Shown piece after piece: positions 15,543 to 21,420 of a stretch of DNA of 21,420 bases. The notes beneath the pieces are model-generated. The model ran no database searches. It saw only the letters and a list, made by a program, of their open reading frames with translations, and was not told the origin of the DNA. The position numbers and the translations under genes were made by a program. The first letter of the stretch is position 1. Each line of letters opens with the position of its first letter. The stretch is from UMGS172 sp045578845. Its GTDB lineage: Bacteria > Bacillota > Clostridia > Oscillospirales > Acutalibacteraceae. The DNA lies in contig JAZNLA010000068.1 of assembly GCA_045578845.1 (NCBI GenBank), positions 1-21,420 on the forward strand. Direction: 5' to 3'.

Positions 15543-16129
15543 GTTTTAGAGCACTCGGTATTAACTTCCTAATTTCGGTGCCCTTTGCCGTAATGTTATC
15601 ATTTTTACTTATAATGGATAAAACGGGGCTGATGTCGGCTTCGCTTTTTGCGGTTTTATTGCATGAAGCCGGGCATCTTGTTGCCATGAAATCGGTCGGC
15701 TGTGCACCTAAAAGCGTGAAACTTCGCTCGGCAGGGATTACAATCAGCGGAAATGCCTATTGCACAAGGGCTGAAAATTTGGTAATATCGTTAGCGGGAC
15801 CTGTTGCAAATTTGCTTGTTTTCGGTATACTTTATATAATTGGAATATGTACCGATAATATCGGTTTCTTTGTATATGCGGCAGTTCAGTTTATAGTGGG
15901 CACTTTAAACTTGTTACCTATAAAGGGACTTGACGGTGGCAGTATATTATATTTACTATTACTAAATATCAAAAAGATAAATGCAGGGTTTGTGTGTACC
16001 TTTATTTCGCTTGTGACGGCGGTTGCGGTGTCGGTTTTAGGTGCGGCGGTTGCGGTTAACAATATCGGCAACCCGTCACTTCTACTGCTCGGTATTTATC
16101 TTATAATACTGAATTTAATAAAAAGGTGA
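15539..16129 (+). CDS. spoIVFB: M50 (site-2) intramembrane metalloprotease, SpoIVFB-like
   Basis: The 196-residue polytopic membrane protein has the zinc-binding HEAGH (42-46) in one membrane segment and NLLPIKGLDGG (124-134) with the third ligand Asp132 in another; there are about six hydrophobic segments. It lacks the C-terminal CBS domain found in Bacillus SpoIVFB. SpoIVFB cleaves pro-sigma-K in the mother cell during sporulation. Size, motif order and position after an M23 partner support this role, but pro-sigma-K is not in the window and other substrates are possible. The start is ATG 15539, overlapping the previous stop (ATGA). A longer frame from 15512 lies within the M23 gene. Confidence 0.85.
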   Translation: MSFRALGINFLISVPFAVMLSFLLIMDKTGLMSASLFAVLLHEAGHLVAMKSVGCAPKSVKLRSAGITISGNAYCTRAENLVISLAGPVANLLVFGILYIIGICTDNIGFFVYAAVQFIVGTLNLLPIKGLDGGSILYLLLLNIKKINAGFVCTFISLVTAVAVSVLGAAVAVNNIGNPSLLLLGIYLIILNLIKR

Positions 16130-16135
16130 TTAAAA

Positions 16136-17980
16136 ATGACGGAAGAAAAACTTGAACAACTGCTTTTGTCGGTGCAAAAACCGGGCAGATATTCGGGTAA
16201 CGAGCAGGGCAGTGTTTTTAAGGACAAGTCCAAGGTGGACGTGCGTTTTGCGTTCTGCTTTCCCGATACATATGAAATAGGTATGTCGCACCTCGGCATG
16301 AAGATACTTTACTCGCTTTTCAACTCAAAGGATTATATATGGTGTGAGCGTGTTTTTGCACCGTGGGTTGATTTTGAGCAGGTTATGAGGGATAACGATA
16401 TCCCGCTTTTTGCCCTTGAGAGCCACGACGCTGTCAGTGAGTTTGACATTATAGGTTTCACCTTGCAGTATGAACTGTCATTTTCGAATGTTTTAAATAT
16501 GCTTGATTTGGCGGGTGTGCCGCTAAAATCAAGTGACCGAAAGGAACTTAAAAATCTGGTGGTTGCAGGCGGTCCCTGTGCTTGCAATCCCGAGCCAATA
16601 GCCGACTTTGTTGACCTGTTTTTCTTGGGCGAGGGAGAAGAGGTAGACTTGGAACTTATTGACCTTTACCGCGAGTGTAAAGCCAAAAATGTATCCAAAC
16701 AAGAGTTTTTGAAAAGAGCCGCTTTAATCGACGGCGTTTATGTTCCGTCGCTTTACAATGTGTCGTACAATAACGATAATACTATCGAAAAAATACAACC
16801 TAAAGACAATGCACCTGCTACGGTTAAAAAGCGTATTATAAAGGATTTGGATAATTGTTATTACCCTAAAACTTTTGTTACGCCGTTTATAGAAATTGTG
16901 CATGACAGAGCGGTGCAGGAGGTTTTCAGAGGTTGTATTAGAGGTTGCCGTTTCTGTCAGGCGGGATTCATCTACAGACCTGTACGCGAAAAGTCAGCAG
17001 AGGTTGTAAATAGGCAGGCAAAGGCACTGTGCGACAGTACCGGTTATGAAGAAATCTCGCTTTCAAGCCTCAGTACCAGTGACTACAGCCAACTTGAAAA
17101 TTTGCTCGGCAGTATGCTTTGTTGGAGTGACAATGATAATGTCAGCATTTCTTTGCCGTCACTTAGAATTGATAATTTTTCACCCGAACTGCTCGAAAAG
17201 GTTAAAAAGATTAAGAAATCGGGACTTACCTTTGCACCCGAAGCGGGCACACAAAGACTTCGCGATGTCATAAATAAAAATGTCACCGAGGAAGAAATCA
17301 TGCGTACCTGCACAACCGCATTTGAGGGCGGTTATACCTCGGTTAAACTCTATTTTATGTTAGGTTTGCCCACCGAAACCGATGAAGATTTAAAGGAAAT
17401 TATCGAACTCGGTCAAAAAATTGTTAATTTGTATTATTCGCTGCCCACCCGCCAAAAGGGTAGGTCGGTCAATGTTTCGATAAGCGTTTCGACCTTTGTC
17501 CCCAAACCATTTACACCGTTCCAATATGAGCCGCAGGATACATTGGAAGAAATCGAACGCAAACAGCAGTTGCTGATAGATACTTTGAACACCAAGAAAA
17601 TCACTCTTAATTGGCACGATTCGAGGACAAGCATATTAGAAGGCGTTTTTGCCCGCGGTGACCGTAGACTAAATGATGTGCTTGCAGAGGCACATAGGTT
17701 GGGTTGTAAGTTTGACGGTTGGGGCGAATGTTTTGATTATGACAAGTGGATGACGGCATTTGAAAAAGCAGGCGTTGACCCGAAATTTTACAATAGCCGT
17801 TCCCGTTCTTTTGAAGAAGTTTTGCCGTGGAGTCACTTGGACTATGCGGTGAGCGAGGAGTTTTTAAGGGAACAAAACCGCTTGGCACATGAGGAAAAGA
17901 CCACTGAGCATTGCAGACATAAGTGTTCAAACTGCGGTGCCGCCGCTTACGGAAAGGGTGTTTGTTTTGAGAAACGTTAG
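16136..17980 (+). CDS. B12-binding-domain radical SAM protein (TIGR03960 type)
   Basis: The 614-residue protein has an N-terminal cobalamin-binding-like Rossmann region (about 30-165, with FCFPDTYEIGMSHLG at 40-54 and GGPCACNPEPIADFVD at 145-160). A radical SAM core follows, with the cluster motif C267-x3-C271-x2-C274 (CIRGCRFC), and then FAPEAGTQRLRDVINKNV (364-381). A C-terminal Cys/His cluster, C593, C597, C600 and C610, may bind a second metal centre. The family's substrate is not established to my knowledge. It is nearly always next to a DUF2344 protein, as here (14-base overlap). AGGTGA 6 bases before the ATG is the ribosome binding site; the gene begins 6 bases after spoIVFB. Confidence 0.9.
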   Translation: MTEEKLEQLLLSVQKPGRYSGNEQGSVFKDKSKVDVRFAFCFPDTYEIGMSHLGMKILYSLFNSKDYIWCERVFAPWVDFEQVMRDNDIPLFALESHDAVSEFDIIGFTLQYELSFSNVLNMLDLAGVPLKSSDRKELKNLVVAGGPCACNPEPIADFVDLFFLGEGEEVDLELIDLYRECKAKNVSKQEFLKRAALIDGVYVPSLYNVSYNNDNTIEKIQPKDNAPATVKKRIIKDLDNCYYPKTFVTPFIEIVHDRAVQEVFRGCIRGCRFCQAGFIYRPVREKSAEVVNRQAKALCDSTGYEEISLSSLSTSDYSQLENLLGSMLCWSDNDNVSISLPSLRIDNFSPELLEKVKKIKKSGLTFAPEAGTQRLRDVINKNVTEEEIMRTCTTAFEGGYTSVKLYFMLGLPTETDEDLKEIIELGQKIVNLYYSLPTRQKGRSVNVSISVSTFVPKPFTPFQYEPQDTLEEIERKQQLLIDTLNTKKITLNWHDSRTSILEGVFARGDRRLNDVLAEAHRLGCKFDGWGECFDYDKWMTAFEKAGVDPKFYNSRSRSFEEVLPWSHLDYAVSEEFLREQNRLAHEEKTTEHCRHKCSNCGAAAYGKGVCFEKR

Positions 17981-18623
17981 AATAGTTTATGCTAAACGCG
18001 GCAGAATGAAGTATGTTTCCCACCTCGATATGAACAGATATATGACAAGGCTTATTAAGATATCGAAAATCCCCGCATGGCATACCGAGGGGTTTAATAA
18101 GCATTTGTACTTGACCTTTGCACTGCCGCTGTCACTCGGTACGACCACTGATTATGATGTTGTTGATATAAAGATTACCGATGATGAATTTACCGACCAA
18201 ATGGTGGTTGAGGCTTTGAGTAAAAATGCTGCAGAAGGCATTGAAGTTATAAGTGCGGGCGAGCCTAAAAGTAAGACCGCCGAACTCACATTTGCCGAGT
18301 ATACCCTTACATACTGCGACAATGACGAAAATAAACTTTTAAAACTTGATGCCATGTTAAAGGGTAATGTAATTTTGGCAATTAAAAAAGGCAAGAAAGG
18401 TAAACAAAGTGAAATCAACCTTGCAGAAAAGATTAAAAGCATAAAGACTGAGTTAAAGGATAACATGCTGACCGTTACGGTAGTACTTCCTGCGGGCAAC
18501 ACCGAAAATATTAACCCGTCACTGTTTTTAGATGCCTTTGTTTCGGCGGGTAATGACCGCCCCGATGTCATTAAAATCAACCGAAATATGCTTTTTGATA
18601 AGGACTTAAAAAAGTTCTGTTAA
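17967..18623 (+). CDS. Radical SAM-associated DUF2344 protein (TIGR03936 type)
   Basis: The 218-residue protein starts with the family's signature N-terminus, VRIVYAKRGRMKYVSHLDMNR. The rest is an alpha/beta domain with a lysine-rich middle (IKKGKKGKQ, about 139-147). In many bacteria it is encoded beside, or fused to, the B12-binding radical SAM protein upstream and probably helps bind its substrate; the function is otherwise unknown. I choose the TTG at 17967 because GGAAAGGG lies 8 bases upstream and because homologues begin just before VRI. The frame extends upstream to 17889 but only inside the previous gene. Rng and rplU, which often follow this pair in Clostridia, do not follow here. 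Confidence 0.88.
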   Translation: MRNVRIVYAKRGRMKYVSHLDMNRYMTRLIKISKIPAWHTEGFNKHLYLTFALPLSLGTTTDYDVVDIKITDDEFTDQMVVEALSKNAAEGIEVISAGEPKSKTAELTFAEYTLTYCDNDENKLLKLDAMLKGNVILAIKKGKKGKQSEINLAEKIKSIKTELKDNMLTVTVVLPAGNTENINPSLFLDAFVSAGNDRPDVIKINRNMLFDKDLKKFC

Positions 18624-18650
18624 TTTTTTAAAATTTAACCAAAATAATTG

Positions 18651-18679
18651 TTGACAAAGCCATATCTTAATGCTATAAT
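18651..18679 (+). promoter_or_regulatory. Perfect consensus promoter of the tRNA gene
   Basis: TTGACA (18651-18656), a 17-base spacer and TATAAT (18674-18679) preceded by TGC form a fully consensus, extended -10 sigma-A promoter. It starts 28 bases after the DUF2344 stop. The predicted transcript begins near 18686. Confidence 0.92.
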
Positions 18680-18684
18680 AATCG

Positions 18685-18705
18685 AGCACCCAAAATAAGG
18701 GTGCT
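18685..18705 (+). other. Hairpin in the tRNA 5' leader
   Basis: AGCACCC (18685-18691) pairs with GGGTGCT (18699-18705) around a 7-base A-rich loop. It lies between the predicted transcription start and the tRNA 5' end at 18713, so it would form the very 5' end of the precursor. It may protect the leader or aid RNase P processing; no function is known. Confidence 0.6.
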
Positions 18706-18712
18706 TTGATAT

Positions 18713-18796
18713 GCGAGTGTGCTGGAACTGGCAGACAGGCACGTTTGAGGGGCGTGTGTTTCGTACGTATGGGTTCAAGTCCCATTTGCCGCACCA
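18713..18796 (+). tRNA. tRNA-Leu (anticodon GAG), acceptor stem mismatched
   Basis: The 84-base gene includes an encoded CCA. The D arm (CTG/CAG), the anticodon stem (CACGT with GCGTG) with GAG after T33, a long leucine-type variable region and the T arm (ATGGG-TTCAAGT-CCCAT) all fold well. The anticodon reads CUU/CUC leucine codons. However, the 5' acceptor strand GCGAGTG does not match the 3' strand TTGCCGC: only the outer three pairs and one terminal G-T pair form. GCGAGTG would need CACTCGC, and TTGCCGC would need GCGGCAA. The gene therefore looks like a hybrid of two tRNA-Leu genes, or a defective copy. It has a perfect promoter and a strong terminator. Confidence 0.85.
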
Positions 18797-18802
18797 AGCA
18801 AA

Positions 18803-18834
18803 AACTCACAAGACTTCGGTTTTGTGAGTTTTTT
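18803..18834 (+). terminator. Terminator of the tRNA gene
   Basis: A 12-bp stem (18803-18814 with 18819-18830, one G-T pair) closes a C-TTCG-G tetraloop and is followed by T bases through 18834. It starts 7 bases after the tRNA CCA. Confidence 0.92.
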
Positions 18835-18871
18835 ATTTTATTTGATAATCATCCCCAAAAGGAGCTCCCCT

Positions 18872-19573
18872 ATGACCTACGTTATGAGCGATATTCACGG
18901 CGAATACTCAAAGTTTATAAAAATGCTCTCGATTATAAATTTTTCTGACAGCGATACCCTTTTTATCCTCGGCGATATGGTTGACCGAGGGGATAAGCCT
19001 TTAGAGGTCGTGCTCGATGTTATGGCCCGTCCCAACGTTTTTGCAACAATGGGTAACCACGAGCTTCTGATGCTCGATGTTTTGTATCAGCTTGATACAG
19101 AGATTACCGAGGAAAGCATCTCAAAAATCACCGATACCGATATTTTAGAAGAATTTTTAGAATGGATGGAAAACGGCGGCAAGCCTACGCTTGCGGGATA
19201 TCAGAAGCTGTCAGCTGAACAAAAAGAGGCGGTTTTAGAGTATCTGGGCGACCTGCCATATTACGAAACTGTTGATGTCGGCGACAGATCATTCGTTTTA
19301 GTACACGCAGGGCTTTCAGGCTTTGACATCAAAAAGCCGCTTTTGCATTACACAGCGCAGGAGCTTTTAATGGACAGGGCTGACCCTTACAGAAAATACT
19401 GCCCCGAGAATAATATCTATGTAATATGGGGGCATACTCCCGTTTTATATTACCACGATAAGCCCGAAATCTATAAATCTTTCAACAACATTTTGATCGA
19501 CTGCGGAGCCTGCTTTGAAGAGGGGCGCCTGGCTTGCCTTTGTCTTGATGATATGAAAGAATACTATATATAA
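18872..19573 (+). CDS. Calcineurin-like phosphoesterase (PPP/ApaH-type serine/threonine phosphatase fold)
   Basis: The 233-residue protein has the complete metallophosphoesterase motif series: SDIHG (6-10), GDMVDRG (34-40), GNHE (61-64), VHAG (144-147) and GHTP (187-190), which supply the two-metal site. The GDMVDRG and GNHE forms point to the PPP/ApaH/PrpA branch, whose members act as protein phosphatases or diadenosine tetraphosphatases; the substrate cannot be decided from sequence. I start at ATG 18872 with AAAAGGAG 7 bases upstream. No separate promoter is evident between the tRNA terminator and the start, so readthrough from the tRNA promoter or an undetected promoter drives it. Codon choice differs from genes left of the tRNA. 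Confidence 0.9.
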   Translation: MTYVMSDIHGEYSKFIKMLSIINFSDSDTLFILGDMVDRGDKPLEVVLDVMARPNVFATMGNHELLMLDVLYQLDTEITEESISKITDTDILEEFLEWMENGGKPTLAGYQKLSAEQKEAVLEYLGDLPYYETVDVGDRSFVLVHAGLSGFDIKKPLLHYTAQELLMDRADPYRKYCPENNIYVIWGHTPVLYYHDKPEIYKSFNNILIDCGACFEEGRLACLCLDDMKEYYI

Positions 19574-19614
19574 AAACAAACCGCAAAGTCCCTTGCCTTG
19601 CGGTTTGTTTCATT
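19574..19614 (+). terminator. Terminator of the phosphoesterase gene
   Basis: A 13-bp stem (19574-19586 with 19598-19610) begins right after the stop codon, with an 11-base loop and a short T-rich tail. Its right arm overlaps the -35 region of the next promoter. Confidence 0.75.
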
Positions 19615-19626
19615 TTGTGGTATAAT
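19598..19626 (+). promoter_or_regulatory. Extended -10 promoter of the dGTPase-like gene
   Basis: TATAAT at 19621-19626 is preceded by TGG (extended -10). TTGCGG at 19598-19603, 17 bases upstream, is a weak -35 lying in the terminator stem. The ATG follows 24 bases after the -10 box. Confidence 0.65.
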
Positions 19627-19650
19627 CACTTTATAAAGGAGGCTTTTGTT

Positions 19651-20841
19651 ATGGCTTATGAGCATCTGACACAAAGAGTTGAAAATCAGATTTTATCCGA
19701 CAGACAAGCGAACAGAAATTTACAGCTTGCGTTTGACGACCAAAACGAAATACGCAGATATGACAGCCCTGCGGTTACCCTTATCCGTCCGCCGTTTGTT
19801 GTAGATGCAGATAAAATCATAAATTGTCCGTATTACAACCGCTACGCCGACAAAACCCAGGTATTCTCCTTTTATAAAAATGATGATATTACAAGAAGGA
19901 TGCTGCATATTCAGCTTGTTTCAAGAATTGCAAGAACGATAGGTAAAGCTCTCGGTTTGAATCTTGACCTTATTGAAGCTATAGCTTTAGGTCACGATAT
20001 CGGGCATACCCCTTTTGGTCACGCAGGCGAAAGATATCTTGACGAGCTTTTCTATGAACACGCAGAAAGGCATTTTTCTCACAATATCCACTCGGTAAGG
20101 GTTTTAGACGGCATCTTCACTCTCAATATCTCCTTACAGACCTTAAACGGTATTGCCGCCCATAACGGCGAGCTTGAGCTATCACAATACCGTCCGAAGC
20201 CGCTTTTGAGCTTTGATGAATATGACAGGCAGATAGAAAGCTGCTATATTGATAAAGATAACAATTTAAAGCTGACCCCTTGTACCCTTGAGGGCTGCGT
20301 TGTGAGGATTTCAGATATTATCGCATATCTTGGCAAGGACCGCCAGGACGCACAACGAGCAAGCCTTGCTGACAACAGCAGCTTTCACAGCCCTATAGGA
20401 AGCAACAACGCTGAAATTATCAACAATCTTACAGTAAACATAATCGAAAACAGCTACGGCAAGGATTATATCAAAATGGACTCGGAGCATTTTGATGCTC
20501 TTGTTAAATTGAAGGCTGACAACTACGATTCAATCTACAAGCGCCCTGAGCTATGTCAGACGCTCGACAACGTCGTAAAGCCTATGATGCGAGATATCTA
20601 TCAAAGGCTTTTGGCAGACCTTGAAAGCCAAGATCAGTCATCGCCTGTTTTCACTCACCACATAAAAATCATCGAAAGCTCCCACTACAAGCGCCAGATA
20701 CCATACTCTGAAACTGAAAAAAATCAGATAGTTGTTGACTATATCGCGAGTATGACAGATGATTATTTCATCGACCTTCATCATCATCTTTTCCCGCAAA
20801 GCGCGCTCACGATTAAATACAAGGGATACTTTGACAAATAA
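19651..20841 (+). CDS. dGTPase-like HD-domain triphosphohydrolase
   Basis: The 396-residue protein has the dGTPase-type HD signature: KTQVF (68-72), the first histidine in RRMLH (H86), GHDIGHTPFGH (114-124, with metal ligands H115 and D116) and SDIIAYLGKD (221-230, with D222). Family members hydrolyse dNTPs, classically dGTP, to the nucleoside and triphosphate, which affects DNA precursor pools. The C-terminal half (about 240-396) is less familiar and the protein is longer than the roughly 340 residues common in Clostridia. The ATG at 19651 has AAAGGAGG 8 bases upstream; a longer frame from 19615 runs back through the promoter. Serine is mostly AGC (12) rather than TCG (3), the reverse of murC. 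Confidence 0.88.
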   Translation: MAYEHLTQRVENQILSDRQANRNLQLAFDDQNEIRRYDSPAVTLIRPPFVVDADKIINCPYYNRYADKTQVFSFYKNDDITRRMLHIQLVSRIARTIGKALGLNLDLIEAIALGHDIGHTPFGHAGERYLDELFYEHAERHFSHNIHSVRVLDGIFTLNISLQTLNGIAAHNGELELSQYRPKPLLSFDEYDRQIESCYIDKDNNLKLTPCTLEGCVVRISDIIAYLGKDRQDAQRASLADNSSFHSPIGSNNAEIINNLTVNIIENSYGKDYIKMDSEHFDALVKLKADNYDSIYKRPELCQTLDNVVKPMMRDIYQRLLADLESQDQSSPVFTHHIKIIESSHYKRQIPYSETEKNQIVVDYIASMTDDYFIDLHHHLFPQSALTIKYKGYFDK

Positions 20842-20850
20842 TAAAACATT

Positions 20851-20877
20851 AAAAGCCGTCTTGTTAAGACGGCTTTT
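20851..20877. terminator. Bidirectional terminator between convergent genes
   Basis: A 12-bp stem (20851-20862 with 20866-20877) with a 3-base loop is flanked by A and T runs on the two sides. It lies between the plus-strand dGTPase-like gene and the minus-strand DUF3592-like gene and can serve both. Confidence 0.85.
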
Positions 20878-20885
20878 TTACTTTT

Positions 20886-21353
20886 CTATTTTACTATCTC
20901 ATTATCTTTTATTCTTCTGAGCCTTTTGTATTGCACTCCTGCCGCAAGCGCAAAGAGTGCCGAACCTGCCAGAATCACAAACTTTCTTTCCTTTACAAAC
21001 GGTCTGTCAGGCTTTTTAGGGTTTAAATTCACCTTTACCTTGTAGCCTATACGCCAGTTTTCAAAGACGTTTTCGTTCTCAATCGTAGCGGTGTAGCTCT
21101 GCCCCTCATACTCATAGCTCAGAGTATAGTATGCTGTCTGAGTTGATCTTCCGTTTCGGCGGCGACCACCCCTTACCTCCATATCCTCAACCATTGCCCT
21201 TATCTCAACAGAGTTTGCCGCCTCTATCTCAGAATAAACATAAAACCCGAGAAAAAGCACCGCAATAATTACAGACAAAAGGCAGGTTGCTTTGATCCTC
21301 CTTACATCTCTCCTGACAGCGCTCAAAGGCTCGCTGTTAAAACGAAAGCCCAT
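20886..21353 (-). CDS. DUF3592-like membrane protein
   Basis: The 155-residue protein has two membrane helices (about 21-41 and 124-142) flanking an extracytoplasmic beta-rich domain. The middle contains YYTLSYEYEGQSYTATIE (75-92) and GYKVKVNLNPKKPDRPFV (103-120), the pattern of DUF3592 proteins, in which a V-x-Y-x-NP-x-P-like element follows a short beta sandwich. The function of the family is unknown. An unusual basic Gly/Arg patch (RGGRRRNGR, 61-69) precedes the domain. The ATG at 21353 is preceded by AAGGAGGAG at 7 bases on the minus strand. TTAAAAT with a preceding TG (complement of about 21389-21397) may be its -10 box. Confidence 0.8.
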   Translation of the reverse strand: MGFRFNSEPLSAVRRDVRRIKATCLLSVIIAVLFLGFYVYSEIEAANSVEIRAMVEDMEVRGGRRRNGRSTQTAYYTLSYEYEGQSYTATIENENVFENWRIGYKVKVNLNPKKPDRPFVKERKFVILAGSALFALAAGVQYKRLRRIKDNEIVK

Positions 21354-21420
21354 TTTTCTTCTCCTCCTTACAATAAAAGTATTTGCTTTTACGCTATGAT
21401 TTTAACATACATATCCATTT

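Noticed and set aside
17889..17966. Upstream extension of the DUF2344 protein by 26 residues
   Set aside because: It lies entirely inside the radical SAM gene, and the family N-terminus begins at the TTG 17967, which has the ribosome binding site.
18872..20841. Phosphoesterase plus dGTPase-like gene next to a tRNA as an anti-phage island
   Set aside because: Nucleotide-depleting dGTPases can act in defence, but there is no integrase, toxin, sensor or other defence gene here, and both families are common housekeeping proteins in Clostridia.

Overview
The window looks like chromosomal DNA of a low-to-moderate GC, anaerobic, endospore-forming clostridium (class Clostridia, probably Oscillospirales or a related gut lineage). 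The evidence is a complete spoIIIAA-AH operon, a spoIVFA/spoIVFB-like pair, a 2-oxoacid:ferredoxin oxidoreductase typical of anaerobes, consensus sigma-A promoters (TTGACA-17-TATAAT) and strong purine-rich ribosome binding sites. I see no insertion sequence, phage gene or CRISPR array.

Layout. At 1-740 are the end of a 2-oxoacid:ferredoxin oxidoreductase beta subunit and a complete gamma subunit. At 928-4777 on the minus strand are a large BspA-type leucine-rich-repeat surface lipoprotein and the CCA-adding enzyme. At 4864-6237 is murC. At 6324-11054 is the eight-gene spoIIIA operon, which encodes the channel complex in the outer forespore membrane, followed by an Asp23/Gls24-family gene with its own promoter. 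degV lies on the minus strand (11664-12524), divergent from a membrane-anchored polysaccharide deacetylase, dut and a small multi-spanning membrane protein (12730-14652). At 14763-18623 an M23 peptidase (SpoIVFA-like), an M50 intramembrane protease (SpoIVFB-like), a B12-binding radical SAM protein and its DUF2344 partner form one tightly packed operon.

At 18651-18834 is a tRNA-Leu(GAG) gene with a consensus promoter and a UUCG-loop terminator. Its 5' acceptor strand does not pair with its 3' acceptor strand. Downstream of it are a calcineurin-like phosphoesterase, a dGTPase-like HD hydrolase and a DUF3592-like membrane protein (18872-21353). Their serine and isoleucine codon choice differs from that of the genes to the left. 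The most interesting reading is a junction inside or at the tRNA: an integration or recombination scar, or a join made by assembly between two related genomes.

The genes work mainly in core functions: peptidoglycan precursor synthesis (murC), wall modification (deacetylase, M23), the spore-formation channel and pro-sigma-K-type processing (SpoIIIA, SpoIVF), tRNA maturation (cca) and nucleotide pool control (dut, dGTPase-like). No stretch longer than about 250 bases lacks a gene. I did not find a convincing new multi-gene system. The tRNA junction is the strongest anomaly.
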